DNA of 64,000 bases from Serratia sp. PL17 (GTDB lineage Bacteria; Pseudomonadota; Gammaproteobacteria; Enterobacterales; Enterobacteriaceae). The stretch covers positions 124,001 through 188,000 of the forward strand of contig NZ_JAFIBY010000007.1 in the NCBI RefSeq assembly GCF_017832355.1. Reading direction: 5' to 3'. This document shows, one piece after another, positions 46,166-56,494 of the stretch. The notes below the pieces were generated by a model. It ran no database searches and was not told the origin of the DNA. It saw only the letters and a list, made by a program, of their open reading frames with translations. Position 1 is the stretch's first letter, and every line of letters starts with the position of its first letter. The translations under genes and the position numbers were made by a program.

Positions 46166-47605
46166 ATGAATGACAAGAAGAAACTCAACCTGGGGCTAGC
46201 GATGCTGCCCATTGTGGCGATGCTACTGCTGCTCATCGTAGGCTACGGTCAGTTTGGCCTGCGTATCGAGCCGTTACTGTTGGTCTCCGCCGGTATCGCC
46301 GCCGCCCTGGCCTACTGGCAAGGATACGAATGGAACGACATTATTGACGCTATCGTTGCCAAGTTAGCCAAGGCAATGCCGGTGATCATGATATTGATCT
46401 GTGTTGGTGGGCTGATCGGTACCTGGATGTTCAGTGGCACCATTCCTTACATGGTGTATTGGGGCTTAAAACTGATCAGCCCACAATATATCCTGATCGC
46501 CGCGTTCTTCATTACCAGTGTGATCTCCGTATGTACCGGGACGTCCTGGGGCGCCGCAGGGACCGTGGGGGTCGCGTTGATGGGCGTCGCTGCCGGCCTG
46601 GATGTGCCCTTGGCCGCCGCTGCCGGCGCAGTGGTTTCCGGCGCCTACTTTGGCGACAAAATCTCCCCGTTGTCTGACTCCACCAATTTCGCGGCTATCG
46701 TCGCGGATACCGATCTCTACAGCCATATTCAGCACCTGATGTATACAACATTACCGAGTTTCGTTTTAGCCGCGGTGGTGTATCTGATCGCCGGGCACAC
46801 CAGCGCCGTTGGCAGCGCGGCTACGCCGGAAAAAGTAACCGAGATCGTCACGGCGCTGGAAGGTCTGTATCACTTCAACTTGCTGTTAATCTTGCCGCCG
46901 GCCTTAGTACTGTGGGGCGCCGTCACCAAACGTCCCGTGATCCCCGTCATGCTGGCGGCCTGCACTCTGGCGATTGCCATTGGTGTATTCCTTCAGGGGT
47001 TCAATCTGCAGCAAGGCCTAAACGCGTTGATGGATGGTTTTAATCTTTCAATGTTTACAGTGCAGGGGCAAAGCATTACCGGCATCGTCGAGGATGTTCC
47101 ACGTCTGCTCAACCGGGGCGGTATGTTCTCCATGATGAGCACCATTCTGCTGGTCTTCTGCGCATTTTCCTTTGCGGGTGCATTAACGCTAACCGGAGCG
47201 CTGACCGTGATCATCAATCGGTTGCTGAAAGTGGTTCATACCACCGGCCAACTGATCGCCGCAACGGTTGCGACCACGATCCTGGTTACCGGTGCCACCA
47301 GCGATGGAAAGCTGGCCTTGCTCATCCCTGCCGAGCTTTTCAAAGGAGCCTATCGCCGCATGGGTTTAGACAATAAGAATCTGTCACGAACCGTGGAAGA
47401 TGCAGGCACCGTCATCGAACCTTTAATCCCATGGACCGCCGCCGGCATTTATATGGCAACTACCTTGGGTGTCAGCACACTGGATTTACTCCCTTGGGCA
47501 ATCCAATGCTACGCCGCTGTGGTATTCGCTTTGATTTATGGGTTTACCGGATTCGGGATTGCCAAAATACAGCCACAGAACGATTTACAGCGTGAGGAAG
47601 CCTGA
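46166..47605 (+). CDS. NhaC-family antiporter
   Basis: A 479-residue inner-membrane protein with about twelve spans, of the NhaC/MleN ion-transporter group. Family blocks include CTGTSWGAAGTVGVALMGVAAG, GAVVSGAYFGDKISPLSDSTNFAA (the conserved G-D-K-x-S-P-x-S-D) and late ATSDGKLALLIPAELFKGAYRRMGL with NLSRTVEDAGTVIEPLIPWTAAG. Members exchange Na+ or organic anions for protons. One base separates its stop from the start of the C-S lyase gene, so the substrate may be an amino-acid conjugate or related anion handled by that enzyme; this is inference. CGGAG lies before the ATG. Confidence 0.92.
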   Translation: MNDKKKLNLGLAMLPIVAMLLLLIVGYGQFGLRIEPLLLVSAGIAAALAYWQGYEWNDIIDAIVAKLAKAMPVIMILICVGGLIGTWMFSGTIPYMVYWGLKLISPQYILIAAFFITSVISVCTGTSWGAAGTVGVALMGVAAGLDVPLAAAAGAVVSGAYFGDKISPLSDSTNFAAIVADTDLYSHIQHLMYTTLPSFVLAAVVYLIAGHTSAVGSAATPEKVTEIVTALEGLYHFNLLLILPPALVLWGAVTKRPVIPVMLAACTLAIAIGVFLQGFNLQQGLNALMDGFNLSMFTVQGQSITGIVEDVPRLLNRGGMFSMMSTILLVFCAFSFAGALTLTGALTVIINRLLKVVHTTGQLIAATVATTILVTGATSDGKLALLIPAELFKGAYRRMGLDNKNLSRTVEDAGTVIEPLIPWTAAGIYMATTLGVSTLDLLPWAIQCYAAVVFALIYGFTGFGIAKIQPQNDLQREEA

Positions 47606-47606
47606 C

Positions 47607-48785
47607 GTGAAACAGACCGATTTTAATCAGATCATCAACCGCCATAATACCGGATCGGTGAAATGGGACTTTATCGATCGCTATCTGCAACTCGATGAAA
47701 CAGACCTTTTGCCGATGTGGGTCTCTGATTTTGACTTCCAGTGCCCTATGGAAGTCCGGCAAGCGCTGTACAACCGTGTTGAACACGGCATATTTGGCTA
47801 CAGTGAACGTGACGCTCAGTACTACCAGGCAGCTATGGATTGGTTCGCTAACCGGCACAATCTGCCTTTGCAACGTGAGTGGTTCACTTCTATCGAGGGT
47901 GTCGTCCCAGGCTTGGCGATCTTGATCCAACTGCTCAGCCAGCCTGGAGATCCGGTCGTGATCCAGGGCCCTTACTATGGATCTTTCGCCAAAATAATTT
48001 CCATGAATGGCCGAGAAGTCCTTGAAAATCCGTTGAGAGAAAGCGCACAAGGCTATCAGTTCGACTTCGATCATCTGGAGGCCTGTTTCGAGCAGCGGAA
48101 ACCACCGCTACTGCTGCTTTGCAACCCGCATAACCCGACGGGGCGCTGCTGGACCCATAGTGAACTGACTCAGTTGGTGACGCTGTGCAGCCGCTATGGC
48201 GTAACGGTTATTTCCGATGAAATTTGGGCCGATTTATTGCTGCCGGGCGAGACCTTCACCTCGGTACTGCATCTGGACAACGCCTGGCATGACAATCTGA
48301 TTTCGGCGACGTCCGCCAGCAAGAGCTTCGGCTTGTCGTCACTGCGTATCTCAAACTTCCTCATACCCAATGTTCACACCAGAAATGCGTTTATCGAACG
48401 CCTCAATGCGCATGGCTTAGATGTATTCAATGCGCTGTCGATGACCGCCGCAACGGCCGCGTATCAACAGGGCGAAGCTTGGCTTGATGACTTGCAAGGT
48501 TATCTGGCCGATAACCGGCGTTGGTTTGAACAAGCGTTAGCCCATACCGCGCCATGGTGCAAAATGACTCGAGCCGAAGGCACTTACCTTGCCTGGCTGG
48601 ATTGTCGCGCTTTGGGCCTGGATGATAACGCCCTACAACAAGCGCTGATCCAGCATTCAAAGATCGCCGCCTCAATGGGCATCAGCTTCGGTGAGCAGGG
48701 AAAAGGGTTTATACGCATCAACCTCGGTTGCCCGCGTCAATATCTTGAAAGGGCCATTGAGGGGCTTGCCCGGTTAAAACCTTAA
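47607..48785 (+). CDS. MalY/PatB-type pyridoxal-phosphate C-S lyase
   Basis: A 392-residue fold-type I PLP enzyme. It shows the PatB/MalY marks PMWVSDFDFQCP near the start, NPHNPTGRCW, SDEIWADLLLPG and the PLP lysine in SATSASKSFGLSSLRISN. Such enzymes cleave C-S bonds of cystathionine or S-conjugates of cysteine, giving pyruvate, ammonia and a thiol; E. coli MalY also modulates MalT. The GTG at 47607 is chosen: GAGGAAG lies ahead and it follows the antiporter stop by one base; an ATG at 47538 would overlap the antiporter by 68 bp. Sulfur salvage from an imported conjugate is a fair guess for the pair. Confidence 0.92.
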   Translation: MKQTDFNQIINRHNTGSVKWDFIDRYLQLDETDLLPMWVSDFDFQCPMEVRQALYNRVEHGIFGYSERDAQYYQAAMDWFANRHNLPLQREWFTSIEGVVPGLAILIQLLSQPGDPVVIQGPYYGSFAKIISMNGREVLENPLRESAQGYQFDFDHLEACFEQRKPPLLLLCNPHNPTGRCWTHSELTQLVTLCSRYGVTVISDEIWADLLLPGETFTSVLHLDNAWHDNLISATSASKSFGLSSLRISNFLIPNVHTRNAFIERLNAHGLDVFNALSMTAATAAYQQGEAWLDDLQGYLADNRRWFEQALAHTAPWCKMTRAEGTYLAWLDCRALGLDDNALQQALIQHSKIAASMGISFGEQGKGFIRINLGCPRQYLERAIEGLARLKP

Positions 48786-48850
48786 TGCCGTTTGGTACAA
48801 CGAGATAACGGCTACCGGCGGCCTGCGCGCCGCTCGGTAGGCCAAAGAGG

Positions 48851-49681
48851 TTACTGCGTCTTATCGGTCGACGGGATAATGTTACGCAACCAGCTGCCCC
48901 AGCGGCGTTGATAGAAAGGCTGAGTGTGGGTGATCAGGTAGTGGCTGACCCCGCGCTCCTTTTCCGACACCAGACAAAAATCCACGGGTTCATCATTAGG
49001 CGCCGTTTCGCTGGCTACGCTACCCGCTTCGTTGATCAGTGCTTCGATATCGCCTTGCTCGCCATCCACTTCCAGCCCAATCAGCAGATTCGGTTTTTCA
49101 TCCACCGCCTGATCATGCATCAGTGCCAAAAAGGCGCGGCGTACCGGCTTGCGTTGACTGAAAAGCGTGGTCAAGGCATCGATCATCGCCGACGGGTACT
49201 CTTCCGGCTGGCCCAGCAGGATCTGCGTATCCTTGTCGATATAGCGTTCTGCGGGTTTGCTGACACCACCAGTCGCCAACAGCATTGCCACTTCTTCAGG
49301 ATAAAACTCTTTGCCGTACTCGGCCTTCGGGTTGAGGAACAGATCCGCACCCTGGGTAATCTCAAATAATACCCGGGCCGGCATAGCGATGAACGGCTGT
49401 TCATCCTCAACGGCCTTTTGCAGCACGTCGACCGAGGTAAAGAATGGAATGATGCTCCCGCCGTCTTGTTTCTCCCAGTGTTGAATATTCACCGGTGTAT
49501 CGGCGTTCAATGTGATGTCACCACCCTGCTGTACCTGTTCGCTGTCACCGAGGATCAGTACCGTAGCGTCAAGCAATTCGCGGAAGAATGCCGGACGGTG
49601 GGCCGGCTCTGACACCGCCAGCTTCAACAGGCGTTCAAGTTCGTTTTCGCCTGCGGCGGTATCGTGATGGTGAGAACTCAT
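48851..49681 (-). CDS. sseB: Serine-sensitivity protein SseB
   Basis: A 276-residue SseB-family protein next to pepB, as in E. coli, where its loss or excess changes sensitivity to serine; the mechanism is unknown. Two SseB domains are visible: N-terminal (ENELERLLKLAVSEPAHRPAFFRELLDATVLI ... QPFIAMPARVLFEITQG) and C-terminal (ERYIDKDTQILLGQPEEYPSAMIDALTTLF ... GEQGDIEALINEA). GGAG six bases before the ATG at 49681 fixes the start; a longer frame to 49849 runs through a repeat and into the pepB stop region. Confidence 0.93.
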   Translation of the reverse strand: MSSHHHDTAAGENELERLLKLAVSEPAHRPAFFRELLDATVLILGDSEQVQQGGDITLNADTPVNIQHWEKQDGGSIIPFFTSVDVLQKAVEDEQPFIAMPARVLFEITQGADLFLNPKAEYGKEFYPEEVAMLLATGGVSKPAERYIDKDTQILLGQPEEYPSAMIDALTTLFSQRKPVRRAFLALMHDQAVDEKPNLLIGLEVDGEQGDIEALINEAGSVASETAPNDEPVDFCLVSEKERGVSHYLITHTQPFYQRRWGSWLRNIIPSTDKTQ

Positions 49682-49743
49682 GCAAACTCCAGCAATCAAA
49701 TAACGGGGCCCAGCATGCTGGGCCCCGAGGGTAAACGGCATTC

Positions 49744-49825
49744 TATACCTTATAGCTTTCATTTTGCAGCTTGGCGCCCAGCTAGCGCAGGTAACAACGC
49801 TGCAACGTGAAAGATGACGGGTATA
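49744..49825. repeat. Short palindromic intergenic repeat, 82 bp
   Basis: Inverted ends TATACCTTATAGCTTTCA and TGAAAGATGACGGGTATA agree at 13 of 18 positions; GCAGC and GCTGC lie inside. It shares the GACGGGTATA end with the 127-bp copy at 44774 and the left end with 24402-24419. It lies between sseB and pepB. Confidence 0.75.
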
Positions 49826-49849
49826 ACGCCCACCTGGGTGGGCATTCAA

Positions 49850-51145
49850 TTATTTGGCTTTACTCAGCAGCAAGTTGGCCACGGCACGGACACCCAAACC
49901 GGTTGCACCCGCTGACCATTGCTCCACCGCGCCTTTACGGTAAGTCGCAGAACAGTCGATGTGCACCCAGCCTTGCTGGTAGTTTTTCACGAAATGTGAC
50001 AGGAATGCGGCAGCGGTGCTGGCACCCGCAGTGTAGGCAGGACCGGCAACGTTGTTCAATTCAGCAAAGTTAGACGGCAGTTGGCTGCGGTGGAACTCAG
50101 CCAGCGGCAGACGCCAGAAAGGCTCTTGCTCAGCGGCAGCACTGGCCAGCAGTTCTTGTGCCAGAGCGTCATCAAAGCTGAACAGCGCATGGTAGTCATT
50201 ACCCACCGCCGTTTTCGCCGCCCCGGTCAGGGTGGCGCAGTCGATGATCAACTGTGGGTTTTGCTCAGACGCGTCGATCAGACCGTCGGCCAACACCAGA
50301 CGCCCTTCTGCATCGGTGTTCATCACTTCAACGGTTTTGCCGTTACGGTAACGGATGATGTCGCCCAGTTTGAAGGCGTTACCGCTGACCATGTTGTCGG
50401 CACAACACAGGTACAGTTTCACACGTTGCTTCAGACCACGAGCCGCCGCCAACGCCAATGCACCGGTAATGGTCGCCGCACCGCCCATATCCGCTTTCAT
50501 GGAGTCCATAAAGGCGCTTTGTTTCAGGCTGTAGCCGCCGGTGTCAAAGGTGATACCTTTACCCACCAGGCAGGCAAACACAGGCGCTTCCGGGTTGCCG
50601 GTCGGGTTGAAGTCCAGCGCCAACAGCACAGGTGAGCGATCAGAACCCCGGCCCACGGTGTGAATACCGGCGTAGTTTTGCTCACGCAGGTCCTCACCCT
50701 TGGTAATGCGGTAGCTGACGGCGTCGCAACCGACATCGCACATCAAGTCGACCGCACGGGTAGCCAGTTGCTCTGGCCCCAACTCTTCTGCCGACATATT
50801 GATGGTGTCGCGCACCCAATCAACGATCTTCAGGCGCTGTTCCAGCTCTTTGCGGTCTGCTTCCGGCAGCTCTGCCCACTCAACGGTGCGCTTGCCTTTT
50901 GGCCCACGGAAACCCTGCCAAAAAGCCCAGCTGTTTTCCAGATCCCAGCCTTCTCCCGCCAGTTTGACGTTTTTGACGCCCTGGCCGTCGATCTTGCGGG
51001 CGGCACGTTGAATGCCACCCAGTTTGTCGTTACCGGTCAGATGGATGGTCATCCCTTCTGCACCGGTGCTCAGCAGCGCTTTTTCGCCCCAGCGAGCGTC
51101 GGCAGGTTGGTTCGACAGCGTGACCAGCATGAATTCAGTTGTCAT
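49850..51145 (-). CDS. pepB: Peptidase B (leucyl aminopeptidase family)
   Basis: A cytoplasmic M17 dinuclear-metal aminopeptidase of 431 residues. The metal-binding core shows [29 protein letters not shown] and the catalytic [14 protein letters not shown], with [11 protein letters not shown] following. Length is close to E. coli PepB (427). It lies downstream of iscX with 83 bp between, at the end of the isc gene block as in E. coli. Confidence 0.97.
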   Translation of the reverse strand: MTTEFMLVTLSNQPADARWGEKALLSTGAEGMTIHLTGNDKLGGIQRAARKIDGQGVKNVKLAGEGWDLENSWAFWQGFRGPKGKRTVEWAELPEADRKELEQRLKIVDWVRDTINMSAEELGPEQLATRAVDLMCDVGCDAVSYRITKGEDLREQNYAGIHTVGRGSDRSPVLLALDFNPTGNPEAPVFACLVGKGITFDTGGYSLKQSAFMDSMKADMGGAATITGALALAAARGLKQRVKLYLCCADNMVSGNAFKLGDIIRYRNGKTVEVMNTDAEGRLVLADGLIDASEQNPQLIIDCATLTGAAKTAVGNDYHALFSFDDALAQELLASAAAEQEPFWRLPLAEFHRSQLPSNFAELNNVAGPAYTAGASTAAAFLSHFVKNYQQGWVHIDCSATYRKGAVEQWSAGATGLGVRAVANLLLSKAK

Positions 51146-51228
51146 AGCCTTCTTACTCCGGATTATTCTTTTATTAATAGTGTCGGATACAAAATAAACG
51201 GGCCGCCATTGGCAGCCCGTTACGCTAT

Positions 51229-51429
51229 TTACTCCGCTTCATCTAACCAGACCAGCAGGATCGCTTCCAGTATTTTTTCATTGGAAGCCTGTGGATCGTC
51301 GTCAAAATCTTCCAGATCGCAAATCCACTGGTGCATGTCGGTAAAACGTACGGTTTTCGGATCGGTATCCGGGTATTGGTCGTACAGGGCTTCGCCGATG
51401 TCACGGCTGTCGGTCCACTTCAGTCCCAT
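51229..51429 (-). CDS. iscX: Fe-S assembly protein IscX
   Basis: A 66-residue acidic protein ([31 protein letters not shown] in pieces; ending LVWLDEAE) that binds IscS and iron and modulates cluster assembly. GAGGAG nine bases before the ATG at 51429 sets the start. It is the last gene of the isc core, 13 bp from fdx. Confidence 0.97.
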   Translation of the reverse strand: MGLKWTDSRDIGEALYDQYPDTDPKTVRFTDMHQWICDLEDFDDDPQASNEKILEAILLVWLDEAE

Positions 51430-51442
51430 TTCTACTGTCTCC

Positions 51443-51778
51443 TCACCCTTCACGCGCATGGTTGACGGTGTAGCGTGGCATTTCAACCACCAGATCTTCG
51501 TCAGCCACCAGCGCCTGACAGCTCAGACGGCTTTCCGGCTCCAGCCCCCAGGCCTTGTCCAGCATGTCGTCTTCCAGTTCGCTGCTCTCTTCGAGAGAAT
51601 CGAAACCTTCACGCACGATGCAGTGACAGGTGGTGCAGGCGCAGGATTTCTCACAGGCATGCTCAATATCGATACCGTTGCGCAGCGCAACGTTGAGGAT
51701 TGACTCCCCTTGTTCGGCTTCCAGTACTGCCCCCTCCGGGCATAAATCTTGATGGGGCAGGAAAACAATTTTAGGCAT
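51443..51778 (-). CDS. fdx: 2Fe-2S ferredoxin of the Isc system
   Basis: An adrenodoxin-like ferredoxin of 111 residues that supplies electrons for cluster synthesis. Four cluster cysteines are visible: C-x5-C-x2-C in [12 protein letters not shown] and the fourth in [10 protein letters not shown]. It follows hscA by 2 bp and precedes iscX by 13 bp. Confidence 0.98.
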   Translation of the reverse strand: MPKIVFLPHQDLCPEGAVLEAEQGESILNVALRNGIDIEHACEKSCACTTCHCIVREGFDSLEESSELEDDMLDKAWGLEPESRLSCQALVADEDLVVEMPRYTVNHAREG

Positions 51779-51780
51779 GA

Positions 51781-53631
51781 TTAAACCTCATCCACAGAAT
51801 GGCCAGCCAGCGCACGGCGAATGGAAGCATCCATGCGGCGCGCGGCAAAGTCTTGCGTTTGTGCATCTAGTGTTTTTATTGCGGCTTCGATAGCGGCAGG
51901 ATCGGTGCCCTGCGTCGCCTGTTGCAACGCTTCCACCGCTGCGGTAATTGCCGTACTTTCGGCGTCGCTCAGCAACGCGGCGTCGCTAGCCAGTGCACCC
52001 TGCAGGCTTTCCAGCACCCGGGATGCCTCGACCCGCTGTTCGGCCAGCATGCGTGCGCCAACGTCGCTCTGCGCATTGGCCATCGAATCTTTGATCATCC
52101 CGGCGATTTCGGCGTCAGACAGGCCATACGACGGCTTCACCTGAATCGATGCCTCAACGCCGGTGGATTTCTCCATCGCGGTGACGCTCAGCAAGCCATC
52201 GGCATCCACCTGGAAGGTGACGCGAATATGCGCGCCGCCAGCAGGCAATGGTGGCAGACCACGCAGCGAGAAGCGGGCCAGCGAACGGCAATCTTGCACC
52301 AGCTCACGCTCGCCCTGCAGCACGTGGATCATCATCGCGCTTTGGCCGTCTTTAAAGGTGGTGAACTCCTGCGCACGCGCCACCGGAATGGTGGTGTTAC
52401 GCGGGATCACTTTCTCAACCAGACCGCCCATGGTTTCCAGACCGAGTGACAATGGGATCACGTCCAGCAGCAGCATGTCGCTGTCTGGCTTGTTGCCCAC
52501 CAAAATATCAGCCTGGATCGCGGCGCCAATGGCGACCACTTTATCTGGGTCGATCGACGTCAACGGCGTACGGCCGAAGAACGTACCTACCTGCTCACGC
52601 ACTAATGGCACGCGGGTAGAACCGCCAACCATCACCACTTCCAACACGTCTTCGGCACTCACACCTGCGTCTTTCAGCGCACGTCGGCAGGCCATCAGGG
52701 TGCGCTTAACCAGAGTGGCGATTAACGCGTCAAACTGCGCGCGGGTCACTTCCCCCTGCCAGCCGGCGATCTCAACGGTGGTGCTGTCGGCATCGCTCAG
52801 CGCAATCTTGGCGGCGATGGCGGCATCCAACAATTGGCGCTGCACACCGTGATCGCTACGGTCAGCCACACCGGCTTGCTCACGCAGCCAGTCGGCCAGC
52901 AAATGGTCAAAGTCGTCGCCGCCCAGCGCAGAATCGCCGCCGGTAGCCAACACTTCGAACACGCCACGGCTCAACCGCAGAATAGAAATATCAAAGGTAC
53001 CACCGCCCAAATCATAAACCGCGATGATGCCTTCTTGCCCAGAATCCAGACCGTAGGCAATTGCCGCAGCCGTAGGTTCATTCAGCAAACGCAGTACGTG
53101 CAGCCCGGCCAGACGCGCCGCGTCTTTGGTCCCCTGACGCTGTGCATCATCAAAATAGGCAGGAACCGTGATCACCACGCCATCGAGATCCCCTTCCAGC
53201 GCGGTTTGTGCGCGAGCGGCAAGCGCTCTGAGGATATCGGCGGAAACGCCAACCGGGTTAACCGGACCAGCGGCGGTAAGGATCATCGGCAAGCCATTTT
53301 CGCTGGCCTGGAACTGGTACGGCAGGTTCGGGTAACGCTGCTGCACGTCGGCCAGGGAGCGGCCCATCATGCGCTTGATTGAGCTGATAGTGTTGGCAGG
53401 ATCCTGTGCCGCCTGCTGACGGGCATCCCAGCCAACACGCAGCCTGTCTGCCTGGTAGTGCACCACCGACGGCAGCAAATCGCGCCCTTCGGCATCGGCC
53501 AGCGTTTCCGCCTGCCCACTGCGCACGGTAGCAACCAGAGAATTGGTGGTGCCCAGATCAATACCGGCTGCCAGACGACGCTGGTGTGGCGCGGCACTGA
53601 GGCCGGGTTCACTAATTTGTAATAAGGCCAT
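51781..53631 (-). CDS. hscA: Hsp70-type chaperone HscA
   Basis: HscA with its co-chaperone HscB releases the cluster from IscU. The 616-residue protein has the actin-like ATPase domain ([40 protein letters not shown]) and the substrate-binding domain ([23 protein letters not shown] onward), which recognises the LPPVK motif of IscU (present in this window's IscU). The ATG at 53631 gives the usual N-terminus [10 protein letters not shown] and has GGAAG upstream. The 150-bp gap to hscB is filled by a palindromic repeat. Confidence 0.98.
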   Translation of the reverse strand: MALLQISEPGLSAAPHQRRLAAGIDLGTTNSLVATVRSGQAETLADAEGRDLLPSVVHYQADRLRVGWDARQQAAQDPANTISSIKRMMGRSLADVQQRYPNLPYQFQASENGLPMILTAAGPVNPVGVSADILRALAARAQTALEGDLDGVVITVPAYFDDAQRQGTKDAARLAGLHVLRLLNEPTAAAIAYGLDSGQEGIIAVYDLGGGTFDISILRLSRGVFEVLATGGDSALGGDDFDHLLADWLREQAGVADRSDHGVQRQLLDAAIAAKIALSDADSTTVEIAGWQGEVTRAQFDALIATLVKRTLMACRRALKDAGVSAEDVLEVVMVGGSTRVPLVREQVGTFFGRTPLTSIDPDKVVAIGAAIQADILVGNKPDSDMLLLDVIPLSLGLETMGGLVEKVIPRNTTIPVARAQEFTTFKDGQSAMMIHVLQGERELVQDCRSLARFSLRGLPPLPAGGAHIRVTFQVDADGLLSVTAMEKSTGVEASIQVKPSYGLSDAEIAGMIKDSMANAQSDVGARMLAEQRVEASRVLESLQGALASDAALLSDAESTAITAAVEALQQATQGTDPAAIEAAIKTLDAQTQDFAARRMDASIRRALAGHSVDEV

Positions 53632-53645
53632 ATTGAAGCTTCCCA

Positions 53646-53770
53646 TATCCTTCATACTTGAAGCTGCATCTTTGTTGGCTGCATTTATTCGCGCCAGTCA
53701 CATAGTGACCTATGCTCCTGAGGACTCACAAATTTGCCGCCTTGATGCAACGCCAATTATTTTGGGTATA
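53646..53770. repeat. 125-bp palindromic repeat inside the isc operon
   Basis: Reads TATCC-TTCATACTTGAAGCTGCA at the left and GATGCAACG...TTTTGGGTATA at the right, matching the inverted ends of the copy at 44774-44900, with an inner hairpin (CACATAGTGACCTATG). It occupies nearly the whole spacer between hscB and hscA, so it is transcribed within the operon. Confidence 0.8.
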
Positions 53771-53781
53771 AATGAAAAGAA

Positions 53782-54303
53782 TTACTCAAAACCCAGCAGT
53801 TTTTCTTCGAGTTGTTCAACCTGTTGCTGGAGTTTGTCCAAAAAGCGCAGCTTACGCACGGTATCGGCGGCATCAACCCACTGCTGGCTATCCAGCTGTT
53901 GCACCATCAGCGCACTGCGCTGTTTGACCGTCTCGTTCACCCGTGCACCAAAGCTGGCCAACAGGCTTTCCGCGTCCGCTTTGCGCTCAATGGCATCGAG
54001 CTCTTCACGTAACTCAAGCTGTTCCATCAGAAACGCGGTATCACGCAGAGTGTGCTGCTCGTTGCTCAAATCAAAACCGTGCAAAGATAGCATATACTCC
54101 GCGCGTTTTAATGGGTGCTTCAGCGTTTGGTAGGCTTCATTGATCGTTGCCGCCTGTTGCAACGCCATCAGGCGTTCGCGTTCTGGCTGACTGGCAAAAC
54201 GATCGGGATGGAATTGGCGCTGCAGATCCTGATAGCGAGATGCAAGCAGGCTGCCGTCCACGGGATAGCGAACTGGCAGCCCGAATAAAGTAAAGTAATC
54301 CAT
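53782..54303 (-). CDS. hscB: J-type co-chaperone HscB
   Basis: A 173-residue J protein that brings IscU to HscA and stimulates its ATPase. The J domain occupies residues 1-75 ([35 protein letters not shown], with the HPD signature), and a three-helix IscU-binding domain follows. It lies 63 bp after iscA and, unusually, 150 bp before hscA because of an inserted repeat. Confidence 0.98.
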   Translation of the reverse strand: MDYFTLFGLPVRYPVDGSLLASRYQDLQRQFHPDRFASQPERERLMALQQAATINEAYQTLKHPLKRAEYMLSLHGFDLSNEQHTLRDTAFLMEQLELREELDAIERKADAESLLASFGARVNETVKQRSALMVQQLDSQQWVDAADTVRKLRFLDKLQQQVEQLEEKLLGFE

Positions 54304-54366
54304 AGCGTGCTCTGGGCGTTATCGGATGAAGTTCCCCCGCGCCTGGCGGGGGAGCACGATGGACTG

Positions 54367-54690
54367 TCAGACGTTGAAACTTTCGCCGCAGCCGCACTCG
54401 CTTGAGACATTTGGGTTGTTGAACTTGAAGCCTTCGTTCAGACCTTCCTTAACGAAATCAAGCTCGGTGCCGTCAAGGTAGACCAGGCTCTTGCCGTCAA
54501 TGATCACCTTAACGCCTTTGTTTTCAAAAACGATGTCGTCATCGTTCATTTCGTCAACAAATTCCAGCACGTACGCCATCCCGGAGCAGCCAGAGGTTCT
54601 CACCCCCAGACGCAGGCCAAGGCCTTTGCCACGGTTATCCATAAATGCCTGAACGCGCTGTGCAGCGCTGTCGCTCATGGTAATTGACAT
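54367..54690 (-). CDS. iscA: Iron-sulfur carrier IscA
   Basis: An A-type carrier of 107 residues that accepts and passes on clusters. The three conserved cysteines are in [14 protein letters not shown] and the C-terminal [15 protein letters not shown] lies five bases before the ATG at 54690; the 12-residue upstream extension is not part of the family. Confidence 0.98.
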   Translation of the reverse strand: MSITMSDSAAQRVQAFMDNRGKGLGLRLGVRTSGCSGMAYVLEFVDEMNDDDIVFENKGVKVIIDGKSLVYLDGTELDFVKEGLNEGFKFNNPNVSSECGCGESFNV

Positions 54691-54763
54691 CACAACCTCA
54701 TACTTAATATCCCCAACCCGTAGCAAAACAGGTGTGGGGAGCTAACCGGTGCAGGGGGTGAAT

Positions 54764-54812
54764 AGACTCGCCGCGCTGAATGCGGGCGCGACATGCAACG
54801 CCCCTACACAAT
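54764..54812. repeat. Small GC-rich palindrome between iscU and iscA
   Basis: Contains GGGCGCGACATGCAACGCCCC, an imperfect hairpin with GGGCG/CGCCC arms, in the 124-bp spacer of iscU and iscA. It is weakly like the cores at 24479 and 36688. It could be an attenuator or processing site in the operon transcript. Confidence 0.4.
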
Positions 54813-54814
54813 GA

Positions 54815-55201
54815 TTACTTGGCGCTATGTTTGCTCTTGTAGTCGGCAATCGCTGCTTTAATGGCGTCTTCAGCCAGGATAGAGCAGTGAATTTTTACCG
54901 GCGGTAATTCCAGCTCTTCGGCGATCTGGGTGTTTTTGATCGCTTCAGCCTGATCAAGAGACTTGCCTTTCATCCATTCGGTCACCAGCGAGCTGGAAGC
55001 GATGGCGGAACCGCAGCCGTAAGTCTTGAAACGCGCGTCTTCAATGATACCTTCATTGTTGACCTTGATCTGCAACTTCATCACGTCGCCGCAGGCCGGT
55101 GCACCCACCATGCCGCTGCCAACGCTAGGATCTTCGTTGTCGAAGGAACCCACGTTACGCGGGTTTTCATAATGATCGATTACTTTTTCGCTGTAAGCCA
55201 T
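54815..55201 (-). CDS. iscU: Fe-S scaffold protein IscU
   Basis: The 128-residue scaffold on which clusters are built. Cluster ligands are Cys37 (GAPACGD), Cys63 (YGCGSA) and Cys106 (KIHCSILAED), with Asp39; the HscA-binding motif LPPVK precedes Cys106. AGGAGCAAGGTC before the ATG. It follows iscS by 24 bp. Confidence 0.99.
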   Translation of the reverse strand: MAYSEKVIDHYENPRNVGSFDNEDPSVGSGMVGAPACGDVMKLQIKVNNEGIIEDARFKTYGCGSAIASSSLVTEWMKGKSLDQAEAIKNTQIAEELELPPVKIHCSILAEDAIKAAIADYKSKHSAK

Positions 55202-55225
55202 GACCTTGCTCCTGAACCCTGAGAA

Positions 55226-56440
55226 TTAATGATGTGCCCATTCGATGCTGTTGATATCCACGCCCTGCTTGAACATGTCCCACAGTGGAGACAGATCGCG
55301 CAGACGGCCGATGGATTTACGCACCAGTTGAATGGTGTAATCGATCTCTTCTTCTGTGGTGAAACGCCCCAGAGAGAAACGGATCGAGCTATGCGCTAAC
55401 TCGTCGGTCATTCCCAACGCGCGCAGCACGTAAGATGGCTCAAGGCTAGCGGAGGTACAGGCAGAACCCGAAGATACGGCCAGGTCTTTCAAGGCCATGA
55501 TCAGCGATTCACCTTCAACATAGTTGAAGCTGACGTTCAGGATGTTAGGAACGCCGTTCTCCAGCGAACCGTTCAGATACACTTCTTCCATATCTTTCAC
55601 GCCGTTCCACAGACGATCGCGCAGTGTGCGCAAGCGTGCCATTTCTGTCGGCATTTCTTCTTTGGCGATACGGTAAGCTTCGCCCATACCGACGATCTGA
55701 TGCACAGGCAACGTGCCGGAACGCATACCGCGCTCGTGGCCACCGCCGTGGATCTGGGCTTCGATACGGATACGTGGTTTACGACGCACGTACAGCGCAC
55801 CAATGCCTTTCGGGCCATAAATTTTGTGGCCGGAGAACGACATCAGGTCGACTTTCAATTTGCTCAGGTCGATAGGCAATTTACCTACGCTCTGGGTCGC
55901 ATCAACGTGATAAATGACACCGCGTGCACGGCACATTTCGCCGATGGCTTCGATATCCTGCACCACGCCGATTTCGTTGTTCACGTGCATGATAGAGACC
56001 AGAATGGTGTCTTCACGCATCGCCGCTTCGAGATCCTGCAGGCTGATGATACCGTTGCTCTGCGGTGCCAGATAGGTCACTTCAAAGCCTTCACGCTCGA
56101 GCTGGCGACAGGTGTCCAGCACGGCTTTGTGTTCGGTTTTGCTGGTGATGATGTGCTTGCCTTTCTTTTGATAGAAATTGGCCGCACCTTTGATCGCCAG
56201 GTTGTCGGATTCGGTTGCCCCGGAAGTGAACACGATTTCACGCGGGTCAGCGCCAACCAGTTCAGCAATTTGGTTACGGGCGATATCTACCGCCTCTTCC
56301 GCCTGCCAACCGAAACGGTGGGAACGGGAAGCCGGGTTACCGAAAGTCCCGTCCAGAGTCAAACACTGCATCATTTTCTCAGCAACGCGCGGATCAACCG
56401 GCGTCGTTGCTGAGTAGTCCAAATAAATCGGTAATTTCAT
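55226..56440 (-). CDS. iscS: Cysteine desulfurase IscS
   Basis: The 404-residue PLP enzyme takes sulfur from cysteine for Fe-S clusters, tRNA thiolation and cofactors. The PLP lysine is in [12 protein letters not shown] and the persulfide cysteine in [22 protein letters not shown]-terminus [14 protein letters not shown] is typical. GGAGCACAAGAGCA precedes the ATG. Follows iscR by 54 bp. Confidence 0.99.
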   Translation of the reverse strand: MKLPIYLDYSATTPVDPRVAEKMMQCLTLDGTFGNPASRSHRFGWQAEEAVDIARNQIAELVGADPREIVFTSGATESDNLAIKGAANFYQKKGKHIITSKTEHKAVLDTCRQLEREGFEVTYLAPQSNGIISLQDLEAAMREDTILVSIMHVNNEIGVVQDIEAIGEMCRARGVIYHVDATQSVGKLPIDLSKLKVDLMSFSGHKIYGPKGIGALYVRRKPRIRIEAQIHGGGHERGMRSGTLPVHQIVGMGEAYRIAKEEMPTEMARLRTLRDRLWNGVKDMEEVYLNGSLENGVPNILNVSFNYVEGESLIMALKDLAVSSGSACTSASLEPSYVLRALGMTDELAHSSIRFSLGRFTTEEEIDYTIQLVRKSIGRLRDLSPLWDMFKQGVDINSIEWAHH

Positions 56441-56494
56441 TGCTCTTGTGCTCCGTACATCACTTCCAAAAACTAAAAAAATATCGCCAGCTGC

